From contig CAYJOD010000078.1 of NCBI GenBank assembly GCA_964371655.1, forward strand, positions 1 through 30,823: 30,823 nt of DNA, given 5' to 3'. A model generated the notes under the pieces. That model saw only the letters and a program-made list of their open reading frames with translations. It did not search any database and was not told where the DNA came from. The position numbers and the translations under genes were made by a program. Below, piece by piece: positions 1 through 9,000 of the stretch. The stretch is from CAZGSN01 sp964371655 (GTDB lineage: Bacteria; Desulfobacterota; Binatia; HRBIN30). Positions within the stretch are counted from its first letter, which is position 1, and each line of letters begins with the position of its first letter.

Positions 1-52
1 GTTGTAACGCATTCGTGGGGAGGGGGGGGGGCTCGCCCGCATCAGTCGATCA

Positions 53-90
53 GGTTGTGAGACAACCTCCTGCGAGGTTGTCTCACAACC
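53..90. repeat. P2 palindrome, empty form
   Basis: Perfect 16-bp inverted repeat (53-68 and 75-90, arm GGTTGTGAGACAACCT) around a 6-nt loop. The same arm word recurs, diverged and much farther apart, at 17379-17505 and 28694-28814, where other palindromes occupy the centre. No T-run follows, so it does not look like an intrinsic terminator. Confidence 0.85.
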
Positions 91-93
91 AGC

Positions 94-169
94 AGGGCGC
101 GCCGCCGCGCGCCCCTACAAGAATACCAAGGAAGACCTCGTGGCGTAGGGGCGCGTGGCGGCGCGCCCC
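94..169. repeat. GC-rich palindrome (GGGCGCGCCGCC arms)
   Basis: Inverted repeat of about 25 bp: GGGCGCGCCGCCGCGCGCCC at 94 onward is matched by the reverse complement ending at 169, with a loop of about 26 nt. It directly abuts the P2 palindrome. Nothing else resembling a gene is visible between 1 and about 300. Confidence 0.75.
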
Positions 170-315
170 GCCAGGTTTACGACCGCCTCGAGAGCGAGGG
201 ATCGAACCTCGATCGCGCTCTTGACCCAACCGGCCCATAGGCGGAAGGAGGTCGAACGCATACGCGGCTCGAAACCACAACCAGCGCACGAGGTGTACGG
301 CGATGAGAAAAGCTC

Positions 316-564
316 TTGTACCGCATCTGGTGGAAGCTGGTGCATAACCGCGCCGGCGAGTACTTCTACAACGCCATGTGCGCCTTTCATTGGACCACGA
401 ATGACGACGGCAGCTTCCGCACCGTGAGCCCCAACATGGTCGTCGGCGTCAACGACAAGGCCAACCGCGCCGCCATCGGCGGGCGCTACAGCAGCCAGTT
501 CATCGAGACCGACTTCGAGCCCAACCACTTTTCGCTGGGCACGCTGACGATGATGGGCAACTGA
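316..564 (+). pseudogene. 3' remnant of an unrecognised gene
   Basis: The open frame has strongly biased, GC3-rich codon use typical of the real genes here and encodes about 82 residues ending in LGTLTMMGN. It has no ATG start: a TGA lies in frame at 304 and the first possible start is TTG at 316 with no ribosome binding site. The peptide (aromatic-rich start YRIWWKLVHN, then AFHWTTNDDG and IGGRYSSQF) reads like the C-terminal part of a larger soluble protein. I do not recognise the family. The upstream 300 bp are palindromes and give no continuation in any frame, so I infer that the 5' part was lost at a breakpoint near 300-316. A genuine short gene with a TTG start cannot be excluded. Confidence 0.45.
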
Positions 565-584
565 CGAAGAGGGCGCGCGCATCG

Positions 585-635
585 GTTCCCTCACCCTAAC
601 CCTCTCCCGCAAGTAATGCGGGAGAGGGGAGTTGC
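585..635 (-). repeat. P1 hairpin, single (half) copy
   Basis: CCCTCACCCTAACCCTCTCC followed by a hairpin with CTCTCCCGC / GCGGGAGAG arms. This is the reverse complement of the first hairpin of the full P1 elements at 5754, 9302 and 25514. It lies in the 110-bp gap between the gene remnant and the VOC gene. Confidence 0.8.
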
Positions 636-674
636 CTTCCCGCCTTTGGCTTGGGAACCTGGCGCCCCGCCGCC

Positions 675-1091
675 TCAGGTCGCCAGCAGGCCCCGGCCCG
701 GCACGTGGTTCATCTCCAGACGAATGCCGTCAGGATCCTCGAAGAGCACGGAGTAATACCCGGGCGCCCACGCGCCTTCCTCGGGGGGATGCACGATTTT
801 GGCACCGAGCTCTTTCAGAAACTCGTGGAAGGTATCAACGTCGGCACGCTCGCGGGCGCGGAAGCAGACGTGGTGCAAGCCGACGCGAGTTTGCACGAAA
901 CGCTCGGCGCGGTGTGCATCGTCGGCGCGCTGAATCCCCATCGCCGTGCGGCCACCGACGCAGTACAGCCAGCCGTCGAGCTTGAAGACCGTCTTGAGCC
1001 CGAGGTAGTTGAGCATCTTCTCGTAGAAGGACTCACACGCTTCGAAGTTACTCACCGTCAGCATGACATGGGCAATGCCGTTGATCTCCAT
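675..1091 (-). CDS. VOC-family (glyoxalase/dioxygenase fold) protein
   Basis: The 138-residue product is a single-unit vicinal oxygen chelate protein made of two beta-alpha-beta-beta-beta modules. The usual metal-ligand positions are visible: His8 in GIAHVMLTV, His73/His74 in GLHHVCFRAR and Glu126 in IRLEMNHVPG, with the FEDPDG turn just before the last strand. Such proteins bind a divalent metal and act as isomerases, dioxygenases, epimerases or antibiotic-binding proteins; the substrate cannot be told from sequence. The ATG at 1091 is preceded by AGAGGTG five bases upstream. It is transcribed toward the P1 half-copy and is separated from the next minus-strand gene by a P3 palindrome, so it may form its own unit. 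Confidence 0.85.
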   Translation of the reverse strand: MEINGIAHVMLTVSNFEACESFYEKMLNYLGLKTVFKLDGWLYCVGGRTAMGIQRADDAHRAERFVQTRVGLHHVCFRARERADVDTFHEFLKELGAKIVHPPEEGAWAPGYYSVLFEDPDGIRLEMNHVPGRGLLAT

Positions 1092-1186
1092 CGCTGCACC
1101 TCTGCGCCCATTGTCCTAGTGCGCACGGCTATGGGAAGGGGGCGGCGCGCTAGGGCCACGGCAAAGGACTGAGGTCGCAGGCGCTT

Positions 1187-1275
1187 TGGAGTGCGGGAGC
1201 TTGCTCCCGCTTTTCCGCCACCCCGCGGCGCGCGGCGCCGAATCGGGCAAAGCGGTGGCAAGCCACCGCACTCCA
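1187..1275. repeat. P3 palindrome, copy 1
   Basis: Starts TGGAGTGCGGGAGCTTGCTC and ends GGTGGCAAGCCACCGCACTC(CA). It contains two internal hairpins and a central CGAATCGGGCAAAG. About 35 bp beyond the right end (CGTGTCCGCAGACCGTC) are also shared with the copies at 12637 and 22464, so the repeated unit is longer than the palindrome. Confidence 0.85.
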
Positions 1276-1335
1276 TAACCTTTCGTGTCCGCAGACCGTC
1301 CTGCGCCGTTGATGAACTCGCGCCCGCGCCCGCCT

Positions 1336-2511
1336 TCAACGCACGCGCAGCAGCAAACCCTTGAGGTACTCGCCTTCGGGATGCGCCAGGCTCATCGGGT
1401 GATCGGCGCCGGCACCGAGATGACGCAGCAACTGCACATCGCAGCCGACGTCGGCGGCGGCACCGTGCACGACCTTCACGAACAAATCGCGCGACATGTG
1501 CTGCGAACAGCTGAAGGTCAGAACGAACGCACCCTTCGGCGCGCGGCGAAAGGCTTGCACGTGCAGGTCGCGGTAGGCGCGGACGCCGCGGTCGAGGTCA
1601 TGGCGACGTTTGACCAGTGCCGGTGGGTCGAGCACGAAGACACCGAACGCCTCCTGCATCTGGCGCAGGTACTCGAAGACGTCGGCGGCGATCCACTCGG
1701 CGGACGCCGCAGTCGGATTCAGCGCCCAGTTGCGCCGCGCCAGATCGAGCGCCGGCAGCGAGCTTTCGACCGAAACCACGCGCGCGGCGCCGCCGGCAGC
1801 GGCGAACACGGAGAAGGCGCCGCTGTAACTGAAGGCGTTCAACACCGTGCGTCCCGCCGCGAGCTCACGCAGCAAACGGCGGTTGTCGCGCTGGTCCAAG
1901 AAGAAGCCGGTCTTTTGCCCGTGCTCGACATCGACGAGGAACTGCAATCCACACTCACGGATACACAGGTCCGGGGCGGGAAGCGCGCCGGCGCGTACGC
2001 CCTCGAACGAGGCGAGCCCCTCCTCCCGGCGGACCGCCCCGGCACTGCGTTCATAAACGCAGAGCGGCGACAGCAAGGATTGCAGCGTCGCGACGAGGTC
2101 AGGGCGCAGGGCATCGGCGCCAGCGGTCAGACATTGCAGCACCACCGTGTCGGCGTAAACGTCGGCAATCAGCCCCGGCAGGCCGTCGCCCTCGCCGTTG
2201 AGCAAGCGGAAGGCATCGGTTTCGGGTGGCAGCACGGCGCGGCGCAGAGCGAGTGCGGTCTCGACGCGCGCACGCACGAAGGCCGCGTCGGTCGGCTCAT
2301 CGACGCGCGTCAGCACGCGCGCCGTGATTACACACTTCGGATTGACGTAGCCGCGCGCCAGGAACGCGCCGTCACTGGCACAAATGCGTACTTGCGTGCC
2401 GGCGGCGAGATTCGCGTCGAGCCGATCGATCGCTCCCGAAAAAATCCACGGGTGGCCTTGGAGCACCGGACGCTGCTTGCCCGGCTTCAATCGAATCGTC
2501 GGCTCGTCCAC
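1336..2511 (-). CDS. rlmI: RlmI-like class I SAM-dependent 23S rRNA methyltransferase
   Basis: The 391-residue product has the RlmI/YccW layout. An N-terminal PUA domain (about 1-75, GHPWIFSGAI and ARGYVNP) binds RNA. A linker contains VDVEHGQKTGFFLDQRDNRR. A Rossmann methyltransferase domain follows with NAFSYSGAFSV (SAM motif I), VLDPPAL (motif IV) and FSCSQHMS, whose Cys is the expected nucleophile of m5C methyltransferases; it closes with EGEYLKGLLLRV. E. coli RlmI methylates C1962 of 23S rRNA; exact site specificity here is inferred. The start is GTG, three bases beyond the citrate synthase stop, with AAAGG directly before it, and no in-frame ATG is available before the PUA motif. Coexpression with citrate synthase by translational coupling is likely. 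Confidence 0.87.
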   Translation of the reverse strand: MDEPTIRLKPGKQRPVLQGHPWIFSGAIDRLDANLAAGTQVRICASDGAFLARGYVNPKCVITARVLTRVDEPTDAAFVRARVETALALRRAVLPPETDAFRLLNGEGDGLPGLIADVYADTVVLQCLTAGADALRPDLVATLQSLLSPLCVYERSAGAVRREEGLASFEGVRAGALPAPDLCIRECGLQFLVDVEHGQKTGFFLDQRDNRRLLRELAAGRTVLNAFSYSGAFSVFAAAGGAARVVSVESSLPALDLARRNWALNPTAASAEWIAADVFEYLRQMQEAFGVFVLDPPALVKRRHDLDRGVRAYRDLHVQAFRRAPKGAFVLTFSCSQHMSRDLFVKVVHGAAADVGCDVQLLRHLGAGADHPMSLAHPEGEYLKGLLLRVR

Positions 2512-2514
2512 CTT

Positions 2515-3822
2515 TCAGGCCGCGGCGCTTTCCGCGCCTGATCGCTGCCCGATCGGCACGTACTCGCGCCGCTCGAAGCCGGTGTAAACCTGGCGCGGGC
2601 GTGCGATCGCGCTCTCGTCATCGAGCATCTCGATCCATTGCGCGATCCACCCGGGCATACGCCCGATCGCAAACAGCACGGGAAACATGTCGACGGGGAA
2701 GTCCATCGCCTCGTAAATAATCCCCGAGTAGAAATCGACGTTCGGATACAGCTTGTGCGAGACGAAATAGTCGTCCTGCAAAGCGATACGCTCCAGCTCC
2801 GTCGCGATTTCGATGAGCTGGTTCTTACCGGTCACCTCGAAGACCTCGTCGGCAACGCGCTTGATGATCTGCGCGCGCGGGTCGAAGTTCTTGTAAACCC
2901 GATGCCCGAAGCCTTGCAGACGGAACTCCCCTTCCTTCACGCGCTTGATGAAGGCGGGAACGTTCTTGACGTCGGCGATCTCGCGCAACTGGCGCAGCAC
3001 CATCTCGTTGGCGCCGCCATGGCGCGGACCATACAGCGCGGCCGTGGCCGCCGCTGCCGCCGAGTAGGGATCGGCCAAGGCACTGCCGACGCTGCGCATG
3101 GCGTTGGTGCTGCAGTTCTGCTCGTGATCGGCGTGCAAGATGAAGAGCACGTCGAGACCGTGCTCCAGGGCCGGGTTCGGTTTGAACTTCGCCTCCGTCT
3201 TCTTGAACATCATGCTCAGGAAGTTGCCGGCATACGACAGATCGTTGTCGGGATAGGCGTACGGCAGCCCCATACGGTGACGATAGGCAAACGCCGCCAG
3301 GGTCGGCGTCTTGGCGATCAGGCGATTTGTCTGCAGGCCACGCGAGCCCGGATCCTGGATGCGCTTCGCGTCCGGATAGAAGGTCGAGAGCGCGGCGACC
3401 GTGCTGCACAAGATCCCCATCGGGTGCGCGTCGTAATGGAAGCCATCGATGAATTTCGTAATCTGCTCGTGGATGAAGGTGCGGAAGGTGATGTCATGCA
3501 CGAACGAAGCTAGCTGCGCGGCGCTCGGCAGCTCCCCTTTCAAGAGCAGATAGGCGACTTCCAGGAAGGAGCCTTTCTCCGCCAACTGCTCGATCGGGTA
3601 GCCGCGATAGCGCAGGATCCCCTTGTCGCCATCGATGAAGGTGATGGCGCTACGACACGACGCGGTGTTGGTGAAGGCCGGGTCGTAGCTCATCAAACCG
3701 AAGTCATCGGCGGAGCTCTTGATTTGGCGTAGATCCATCGCGCGGATCGTTCCGTCCGCAACTGGAACCTCGTATGTCTTGCCGGTGCGGTTATCGGTGA
3801 TCGTCAGGCTGTCTTTGGACAT
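2515..3822 (-). CDS. gltA: Citrate synthase (type II, bacterial)
   Basis: The 435-residue protein condenses acetyl-CoA and oxaloacetate to citrate at the entry of the TCA cycle. Its length fits the hexameric, NADH-sensitive proteobacterial type. Visible landmarks are the N-terminal SLTITDNRTGKTYEVP region, HADHEQNCST with active-site His233, GPRHGGANE with His268, GFGHRVYKNFDPRA (His307 and substrate-binding Arg) and PNVDFYSG with catalytic Asp363. The ATG at 3822 has a perfect GGAGGTGA ribosome binding site (3826-3833 on the complementary strand). It heads a minus-strand unit with the methyltransferase 3 bp downstream and is divergent from the TetR regulator. Allosteric NADH regulation is inferred from the family only. 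Confidence 0.97.
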   Translation of the reverse strand: MSKDSLTITDNRTGKTYEVPVADGTIRAMDLRQIKSSADDFGLMSYDPAFTNTASCRSAITFIDGDKGILRYRGYPIEQLAEKGSFLEVAYLLLKGELPSAAQLASFVHDITFRTFIHEQITKFIDGFHYDAHPMGILCSTVAALSTFYPDAKRIQDPGSRGLQTNRLIAKTPTLAAFAYRHRMGLPYAYPDNDLSYAGNFLSMMFKKTEAKFKPNPALEHGLDVLFILHADHEQNCSTNAMRSVGSALADPYSAAAAATAALYGPRHGGANEMVLRQLREIADVKNVPAFIKRVKEGEFRLQGFGHRVYKNFDPRAQIIKRVADEVFEVTGKNQLIEIATELERIALQDDYFVSHKLYPNVDFYSGIIYEAMDFPVDMFPVLFAIGRMPGWIAQWIEMLDDESAIARPRQVYTGFERREYVPIGQRSGAESAAA

Positions 3823-3918
3823 CGTTCACCTCCAAGTTGCCACCTACCGTGCCACGCGCGGCGGGGCGCTTCAATTGGGGTGCCCAAACTATCGCGCCCG
3901 CTCCTACGCCGCCGGCCA

Positions 3919-3972
3919 TTGACTGACTATCGCCCTCTGTTAGCGTGCGGACGGACTGGTCAGTTCTATTAT
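3919..3972 (+). promoter_or_regulatory. Possible promoter/operator of the efflux locus
   Basis: Upstream of the TetR gene lie TTGACT (3919), a small perfect inverted repeat ACTG-GT-CAGT (3955-3964) and a TATTAT box (3967-3972), after which the AT-rich stretch ends at the ribosome binding site. TGACTGACT at 3920 repeats the half-site word. TetR proteins governing RND pumps usually bind such palindromes over their own promoter, which suggests autorepression. The -35 assignment is uncertain. Confidence 0.4.
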
Positions 3973-3983
3973 TGGAAAGGCTC

Positions 3984-4637
3984 ATGCGCGGTAGAAAAAA
4001 GAAGAATGAGACCCGAGATGCCATCCTGCGCTGTGCGGCGCAGGTGTTCGCTCAGCGCGAGTTCCACGAAGTTCTCACCGACGACATCGCCCACCAGCTC
4101 GGGATCGGGAAGGGAACGATCTACCGCTATTTCAACTCGAAGGAAGAGTTGTACTTGGAAACGGTCGCCGGCGATCTGGACGGCTTGCACGCTGCCGTTA
4201 CCGGCGTCGTCGAGGATGGTTCGCAGGACACGCCGCTGGCCACGTCGATTGAGTCGCTGGCGCGGGTGATGATCGAGTACTTCTGGAAGCGCCGCGACTT
4301 CTTCCTGCTGATCGCACGCCTGGAGCCCAAGCTCAAAGCCAGCGAGCGCGCCAACTGGCAACGGCGGCGCGAGGACTCGATGCGGATGGTGAGTCGCTGG
4401 CTCGATCGTGCCATCACCCGCGGCGACATCGTGAAGATCAATACACGGCTGGCCGTGGAAGCCCTGTTCGGAATGATTCGCGGCGTCTGCATCTATCGCG
4501 GCGACAACGACAGGCCGGAGGACTTGACGCGCTTGACCACCGCCTTGTTCCTGCGCGGGATTGGCTTGGAAACCGTGGCCGCGCCCGCGCGCGGCCGCGT
4601 CCTCAAGGTCGTCCAAGGAGGCAAACGACGCTCATGA
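3984..4637 (+). CDS. TetR/AcrR-family transcriptional regulator
   Basis: The 217-residue protein begins with a basic stretch (MRGRKKKNETR) and a typical TetR helix-turn-helix at about residues 30-57 (TDDIAHQLGIGKGTIYRYF, then NSKEELY). The rest is an alpha-helical ligand-binding and dimerisation domain. I chose the ATG at 3984 because GGAAAGG lies three bases upstream and the family consensus starts there; a GTG at 3945 in the same frame would add 13 unlikely residues and would be read through the putative operator. The stop overlaps the next start in ATGA (4634-4637), so it is translationally coupled to the efflux genes it probably represses. The inducing ligand is unknown. Confidence 0.9.
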   Translation: MRGRKKKNETRDAILRCAAQVFAQREFHEVLTDDIAHQLGIGKGTIYRYFNSKEELYLETVAGDLDGLHAAVTGVVEDGSQDTPLATSIESLARVMIEYFWKRRDFFLLIARLEPKLKASERANWQRRREDSMRMVSRWLDRAITRGDIVKINTRLAVEALFGMIRGVCIYRGDNDRPEDLTRLTTALFLRGIGLETVAAPARGRVLKVVQGGKRRS

Positions 4638-5734
4638 ATCGAACCCGCATACTGACAACCTGTTTTCTACTGGCAGTCGCAAGCAGCGGCTGTGGCAAGG
4701 ACTCCGTAAGTCACGCGGCCGCCGCGGATGCTGAGGCCAGCGCGGTCGCGGCGGAACCCGTACCGGCAGCGATCCCCGTAACCGTGGCGGCGGTGCAAGT
4801 GCAGCCCAGCGCGCGTCTGGTGAATCTCGTCGGGACGTTGTTCGGCGACGAACAAGTCACCATATCGAGCCAAGTCGAAGGTCAGATCAAGGCGCTCGGC
4901 GCCGACCTCGGTGACGAGGTACGCGCCGGTCACCTCCTCGCCCAGGTGGACGACGATCAGTGGAACGCGCGCCTGCGCGAGGCCGATGCTACCCTGACGA
5001 AGGCGAAGTCAGACGAAGAACGCGGCCGACAACTCGTGTCCACCAATGTGATCTCGGCGCAGGAGTACGAAGGAGCCAAGACGCGGGTCGACGTGGCCGC
5101 GGCGCAGCGCGACACCCTGCGCGTCACGATCCAGCACGCCCGCGTCGTCGCTCCGCTCAATGCATCGGTGGCGCGACGCTTCGCGTCGGTCGGCGAGTAC
5201 GTTCGTCCGGGCACGCCGTTGTTTACCTTGGTGGTCCAGGACCCGCTCAAGCTGCGCGGCGACGTGCCGGAACGGTTCTCCAACGAGCTCAAGATCGGTC
5301 AGGCGGTCCAGGTCCGCGTCGACGCCTTCCCCACCGAAGTGTTCGCCGGCAAGCTCAGCCGCATTAGTCCTGCCTCGAACCCCGACAATCGCTCGGTGGC
5401 GATCGAAGCTACCGTCGACAATCGCGCCCGCAAGCTCAAAGCCGGATTCTTCGCCAGCGCCGCCGTGGTCACCCGCAGCGACGATCGCGCTTTGATGGTT
5501 CCGCAGGATGCGGTCATCAGCTTTGCCGGTGTGACCAAACTATTCGTCATCGCCGGCGACAAGGCGCACGAGCGCACCGTGCAGCTCGGCACGCGCGGCA
5601 GCGGCGGCTTGGTCGAGATTGTCGAAGGCGTGACCGCCAGCGAGCAGGTCGCGGTCTCCGGGCTGAGCAAGATCGAGGATGGCGTCGCGGTCACGGTGAA
5701 GGAAGTCCGAGCGGCGGCCATTCCCGCGCCGTGA
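4634..5734 (+). CDS. RND efflux periplasmic adaptor (membrane fusion protein), lipoprotein
   Basis: The 366-residue product starts with a lipoprotein signal peptide ending in a lipobox-like VASSGC (lipidated Cys20), so it should be anchored to the outer leaflet of the inner membrane. Domains in order: biotinyl-lipoyl half (about 75-105, VEGQIKALGADLGDEV), a helical hairpin (about 108-165), second lipoyl half (ARVVAPLNASVARRF), a beta-barrel (about 205-285) and a membrane-proximal domain (about 290-360). It bridges the RND pump and the TolC-like channel. It begins inside the regulator's stop codon. A 290-bp gap holding a P1 element separates it from the pump gene, which is unusual for such operons. 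Confidence 0.93.
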   Translation: MNRTRILTTCFLLAVASSGCGKDSVSHAAAADAEASAVAAEPVPAAIPVTVAAVQVQPSARLVNLVGTLFGDEQVTISSQVEGQIKALGADLGDEVRAGHLLAQVDDDQWNARLREADATLTKAKSDEERGRQLVSTNVISAQEYEGAKTRVDVAAAQRDTLRVTIQHARVVAPLNASVARRFASVGEYVRPGTPLFTLVVQDPLKLRGDVPERFSNELKIGQAVQVRVDAFPTEVFAGKLSRISPASNPDNRSVAIEATVDNRARKLKAGFFASAAVVTRSDDRALMVPQDAVISFAGVTKLFVIAGDKAHERTVQLGTRGSGGLVEIVEGVTASEQVAVSGLSKIEDGVAVTVKEVRAAAIPAP

Positions 5735-5753
5735 ACGCGGGCGCCGAACTACT

Positions 5754-5968
5754 GAGGTTCACGATCTTGCTTGGCCGCGAAGAACTCCAAGGTTTCCGAG
5801 ATAGAGGTTCAAGGCAGCTCCCCTCTCCCGCATTACTTGCGGGAGAGGGTTAGGGTGAGGGAACCGAGGCGGCTAGGCGGAGCACGGCGTTGAGAAGAAG
5901 AGAAATTGGATCCCTCACCCCAGCCCTCTCCCGCAGGTTATGCGGGAGAGGGTGTGCTCCCGAATACC
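5754..5968 (+). repeat. P1 double-hairpin element, copy 1
   Basis: Element of about 215 bp: a conserved leader (GGTTCACGATCTT, GGCCGCGAAGAA), a first hairpin (CTCTCCCGC ATTACTT GCGGGAGAG), GGTTAGGGTGAGGGAACCG, a spacer with GCGGAGCACGGCGTTGA, GGATCCCTCACCC, and a second hairpin ending about 57 bp before the RND pump ATG. Copies 2 (9302) and 4 (25514) have the same order and orientation. It fills nearly the whole gap 5735-6024. Confidence 0.85.
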
Positions 5969-6024
5969 GCTATTGGGCTTTCGATTGGATTGCGGGCGTT
6001 AGCCCGCGCTGAGGAAATACTCGA

Positions 6025-9000
6025 ATGAAGCTTGTCGACATTTGCATCCGGCGCCCGGTGTTCGCCACGATGCTCATTGCGTTTCTCGTCGCCCTCGGAG
6101 CCTTTTCCTATCGCCAGTTGGCGGTCGATCTGTTCCCCAACATCGACTTCCCCATCGTTAGCGTCACCACCACCCTGAAGGGCGCCAGCGTCGAAGAGGT
6201 CGAGTCGGGTCTGACCAAGCCGATCGAAGAAGCGATCAATACGATCGAGGGGATCGACGAGCTCAACTCTGTTTCCAAGGAAGGGCTGTCCCATATTTAC
6301 GTCATCTTCGATCTCGCGCGCAACCGCGAGCAGGCGGCGCAGGACGTGCGCGAGAAAGTGGCAGCCGTGATCGCGCAGCTTCCGGAGGGCACCGATCCGC
6401 CGGTGGTGGCGAAGTGGGATGTCGAGGCGTCGCCTATCCTCAGTATCGCGGTGGGCGGCAATCGCAGCTTGCGCGAGGTTACCGAGATCGCGCGCAAGCA
6501 GGTGAAGGAAGATCTGGAAGCGATTCGCGGCGTCGGATCGATCAGCCTCGTCGGTGGTCTGGAACGAGCCGTCGAGATCGACGTCGACACCGACAAGCTC
6601 GCCGCCTATGGCCTCTCGATCCAGCAGGTGAAGGGAGCCTTGCGCTCGCAGAACGTCGAGATCCCGAGCGGCCACGTCGATCAGGGGTCGAAGGAGCTGG
6701 TGCTGCGGACGATGGGTCGCATGCTGAAGGTCGATGACTTCAAGCAGCTGATCGTGGGCAACACCCAGGGTCGCCCGATCATGATCGGCGACCTCGGCCG
6801 CGTCACCGACGGCTCCGTCGAACCGCGCACGATGACGCGCCTCGACGGCAAACCGGCGGTGTCGCTGCTGATCCGCAAGCAGACCGGCACCAACACGGTC
6901 GAGGTGATCGACCGCATCAAGGCGCGTCTCGCGGAGATCTCCGGCACCATGCCGAACGACATCTCGATGGAGATCGTTCGCGACCACTCGCGCTTCATCA
7001 AGCTGTCGATCCATGAAGTGCAGTTCCACCTCATCCTGGCAGCGATTCTGGTCAGCCTCACGGTGATGATGTTCATTTCCAACATCCGCGCCACGCTGAT
7101 CGCGGCCATCGCGATTCCGACGTCGATCATCTCCACCTTCACGCTCATGAGCGTCATGGGCTTCACGCTCAACAACATCACGATGCTCGCTCTGGTGTTG
7201 TCCACCGGCATCGTCATCGACGACGCCGTCGTCGTGCTCGAGAACATCTTCCGCTACGCCGAAGAGAAAGGGATGTCGGCGATGGACGCGGCCTCGGTGG
7301 CGACCAAGGAGATCAGCCTCGCCGTCATGGCGACGACGATGTCGCTGGTGGTCATCTTCCTGCCGGTGGCGTTCATGTCGGGCCGCGTCGGGCGCTTCTT
7401 CAACAGCTACGGCATCACCGTAGCGTGCTCGATCCTGGTGTCGCTGCTGGTGTCGTTCACCCTAACGCCAATGCTGTGCTCACGCTTCATCAAGCTCAAG
7501 AAGCCCAAGGGCGGCCACGCCCCCAAGGCGACCGGGCTCGGCATCTACGCCGCCATCGACGGCGCCTATGGGAAGATCCTGCGCTGGTCGTTGCGGCATC
7601 GCTGGCCGATCATCGTGCTGTCGTTCGCCATTGCCGCCTCGACGGTTCCTCTATTCATGGCCGTCGGCAAGGACTTCCTGCCGCAGGACGATCAGAGCGA
7701 ATTCGAGGTCATTATTCAGACCCCGCCGGGTTACAGCTTGGCGCGCTCCGAGACGGTGTTCAAAGAGCTCGAAGCGCGCCTGCGCACGCTGCCGACGGTC
7801 ACCCATCTCCTGTCGACCATCGGCGATGCCACCGGGCGTCTGCGCGCCGGCGAAGGCCCCGTGACCCAAGGCTCGGTCTACGTGCGCCTCCAAGAGCTCG
7901 ACCAGCGCGCCATCTCGCAGTTCACCGTCATGGAGAAAGCGCGCACGCTGATGACCCAGTTCCCCGACCTGCGCACCAGCGTGCAGAGCATCAACATGTT
8001 CATGAGCGGCGGCCAACGATACACCGAGATCGAAATCTATCTCACCGGGCCGAGTCTCGAGAAGTTGGATCGCTACTCGAATGAGATCATGGCCGGCATG
8101 CGCAAGATTCCCGGCCTTGTCGACGTCGACACGACCTTATCGGTGCGGCAGCCGGAGATGCGCGTGAACATCAATCGCAACAAAGCGTCGAGCTTCGGCA
8201 TCAAGGTGCAGGACATCGCTGCCACCCTGCGTACCCTGGTCGGCGGCGAACCGGTGACCAAGTACAAGGAAGATCAGGAGCAGTACGATGTGTGGCTGCG
8301 CGCGCAAGCGCCGAATCGACACGACCAGGACGCCCTCGAGGATCTCACCATCGCGACCCCCAGCGGCGGCCTGGTGAAGCTTTCGAACCTGGCGACGCTG
8401 AACGAAGAGCGCGGCCCGGCCGAGATCGATCGCTACAACCGCCAGCGCAAGGTGACGATCGTCGCCAACCTGCAGAACCTCGCGCTCTCCGAGGCCATCG
8501 ACAAGATTCGCCCGATCCTCGAGCGCTTGGACTTGCCGCCGCAATACAACTACGAGTTCCAAGGCCGCGCCAAGGCGCTGCGCGAGTCGATGGACAACTT
8601 CGGCGTCGCCTTCCTGCTCAGCGTCCTCTTCATGTACATGATCCTGGCGGCGCAGTTCGAAAGCTTCCTGCACCCGATCACGATTCTGCTCGCCCTGCCG
8701 CTGTCGATCCCGTTCGCACTGGTGTCGCTGCTGCTGCTCGGCGATACCCTCAACCTCTACAGCATCCTCGGCCTCTTCATGCTGTTCGGCATCGTCAAGA
8801 AGAACGGCATCCTGCAGATCGACTACACCAACACCTTGCGCGCCGAGGGGATGCAACGCGACGAGGCGATCCTGCAAGCCAACCACGTGCGCTTGCGGCC
8901 GATCCTGATGACCACCGTCATGCTGGTGGTCGGCATGATTCCGATCGCCCTCGGACAAGGACCGGGCTCATCGTCGCGCGCGTCGATGGCCAAGGTCATC

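Noticed and set aside
190..225. T-arm-like sequence of a tRNA on the minus strand (CGAGG-TTCGATC-CCTCG)
   Set aside because: The 7-nt loop and 5-bp stem are perfect, but no D-arm, anticodon arm or matching acceptor strand lies at the required distance.
1285..2541. Long open frame on the plus strand opposite the RlmI-like gene
   Set aside because: It is the antisense shadow of a well-supported gene in GC-rich DNA and resembles no protein family.
5820..5850. P1 hairpin as an intrinsic terminator
   Set aside because: No T-run follows either hairpin, and the elements lie inside operons before start codons.
5938..7029. Long minus-strand frame opposite the RND pump
   Set aside because: Antisense shadow; composition is His/Asp/Arg-rich as expected for reverse reading of a GC-rich gene.
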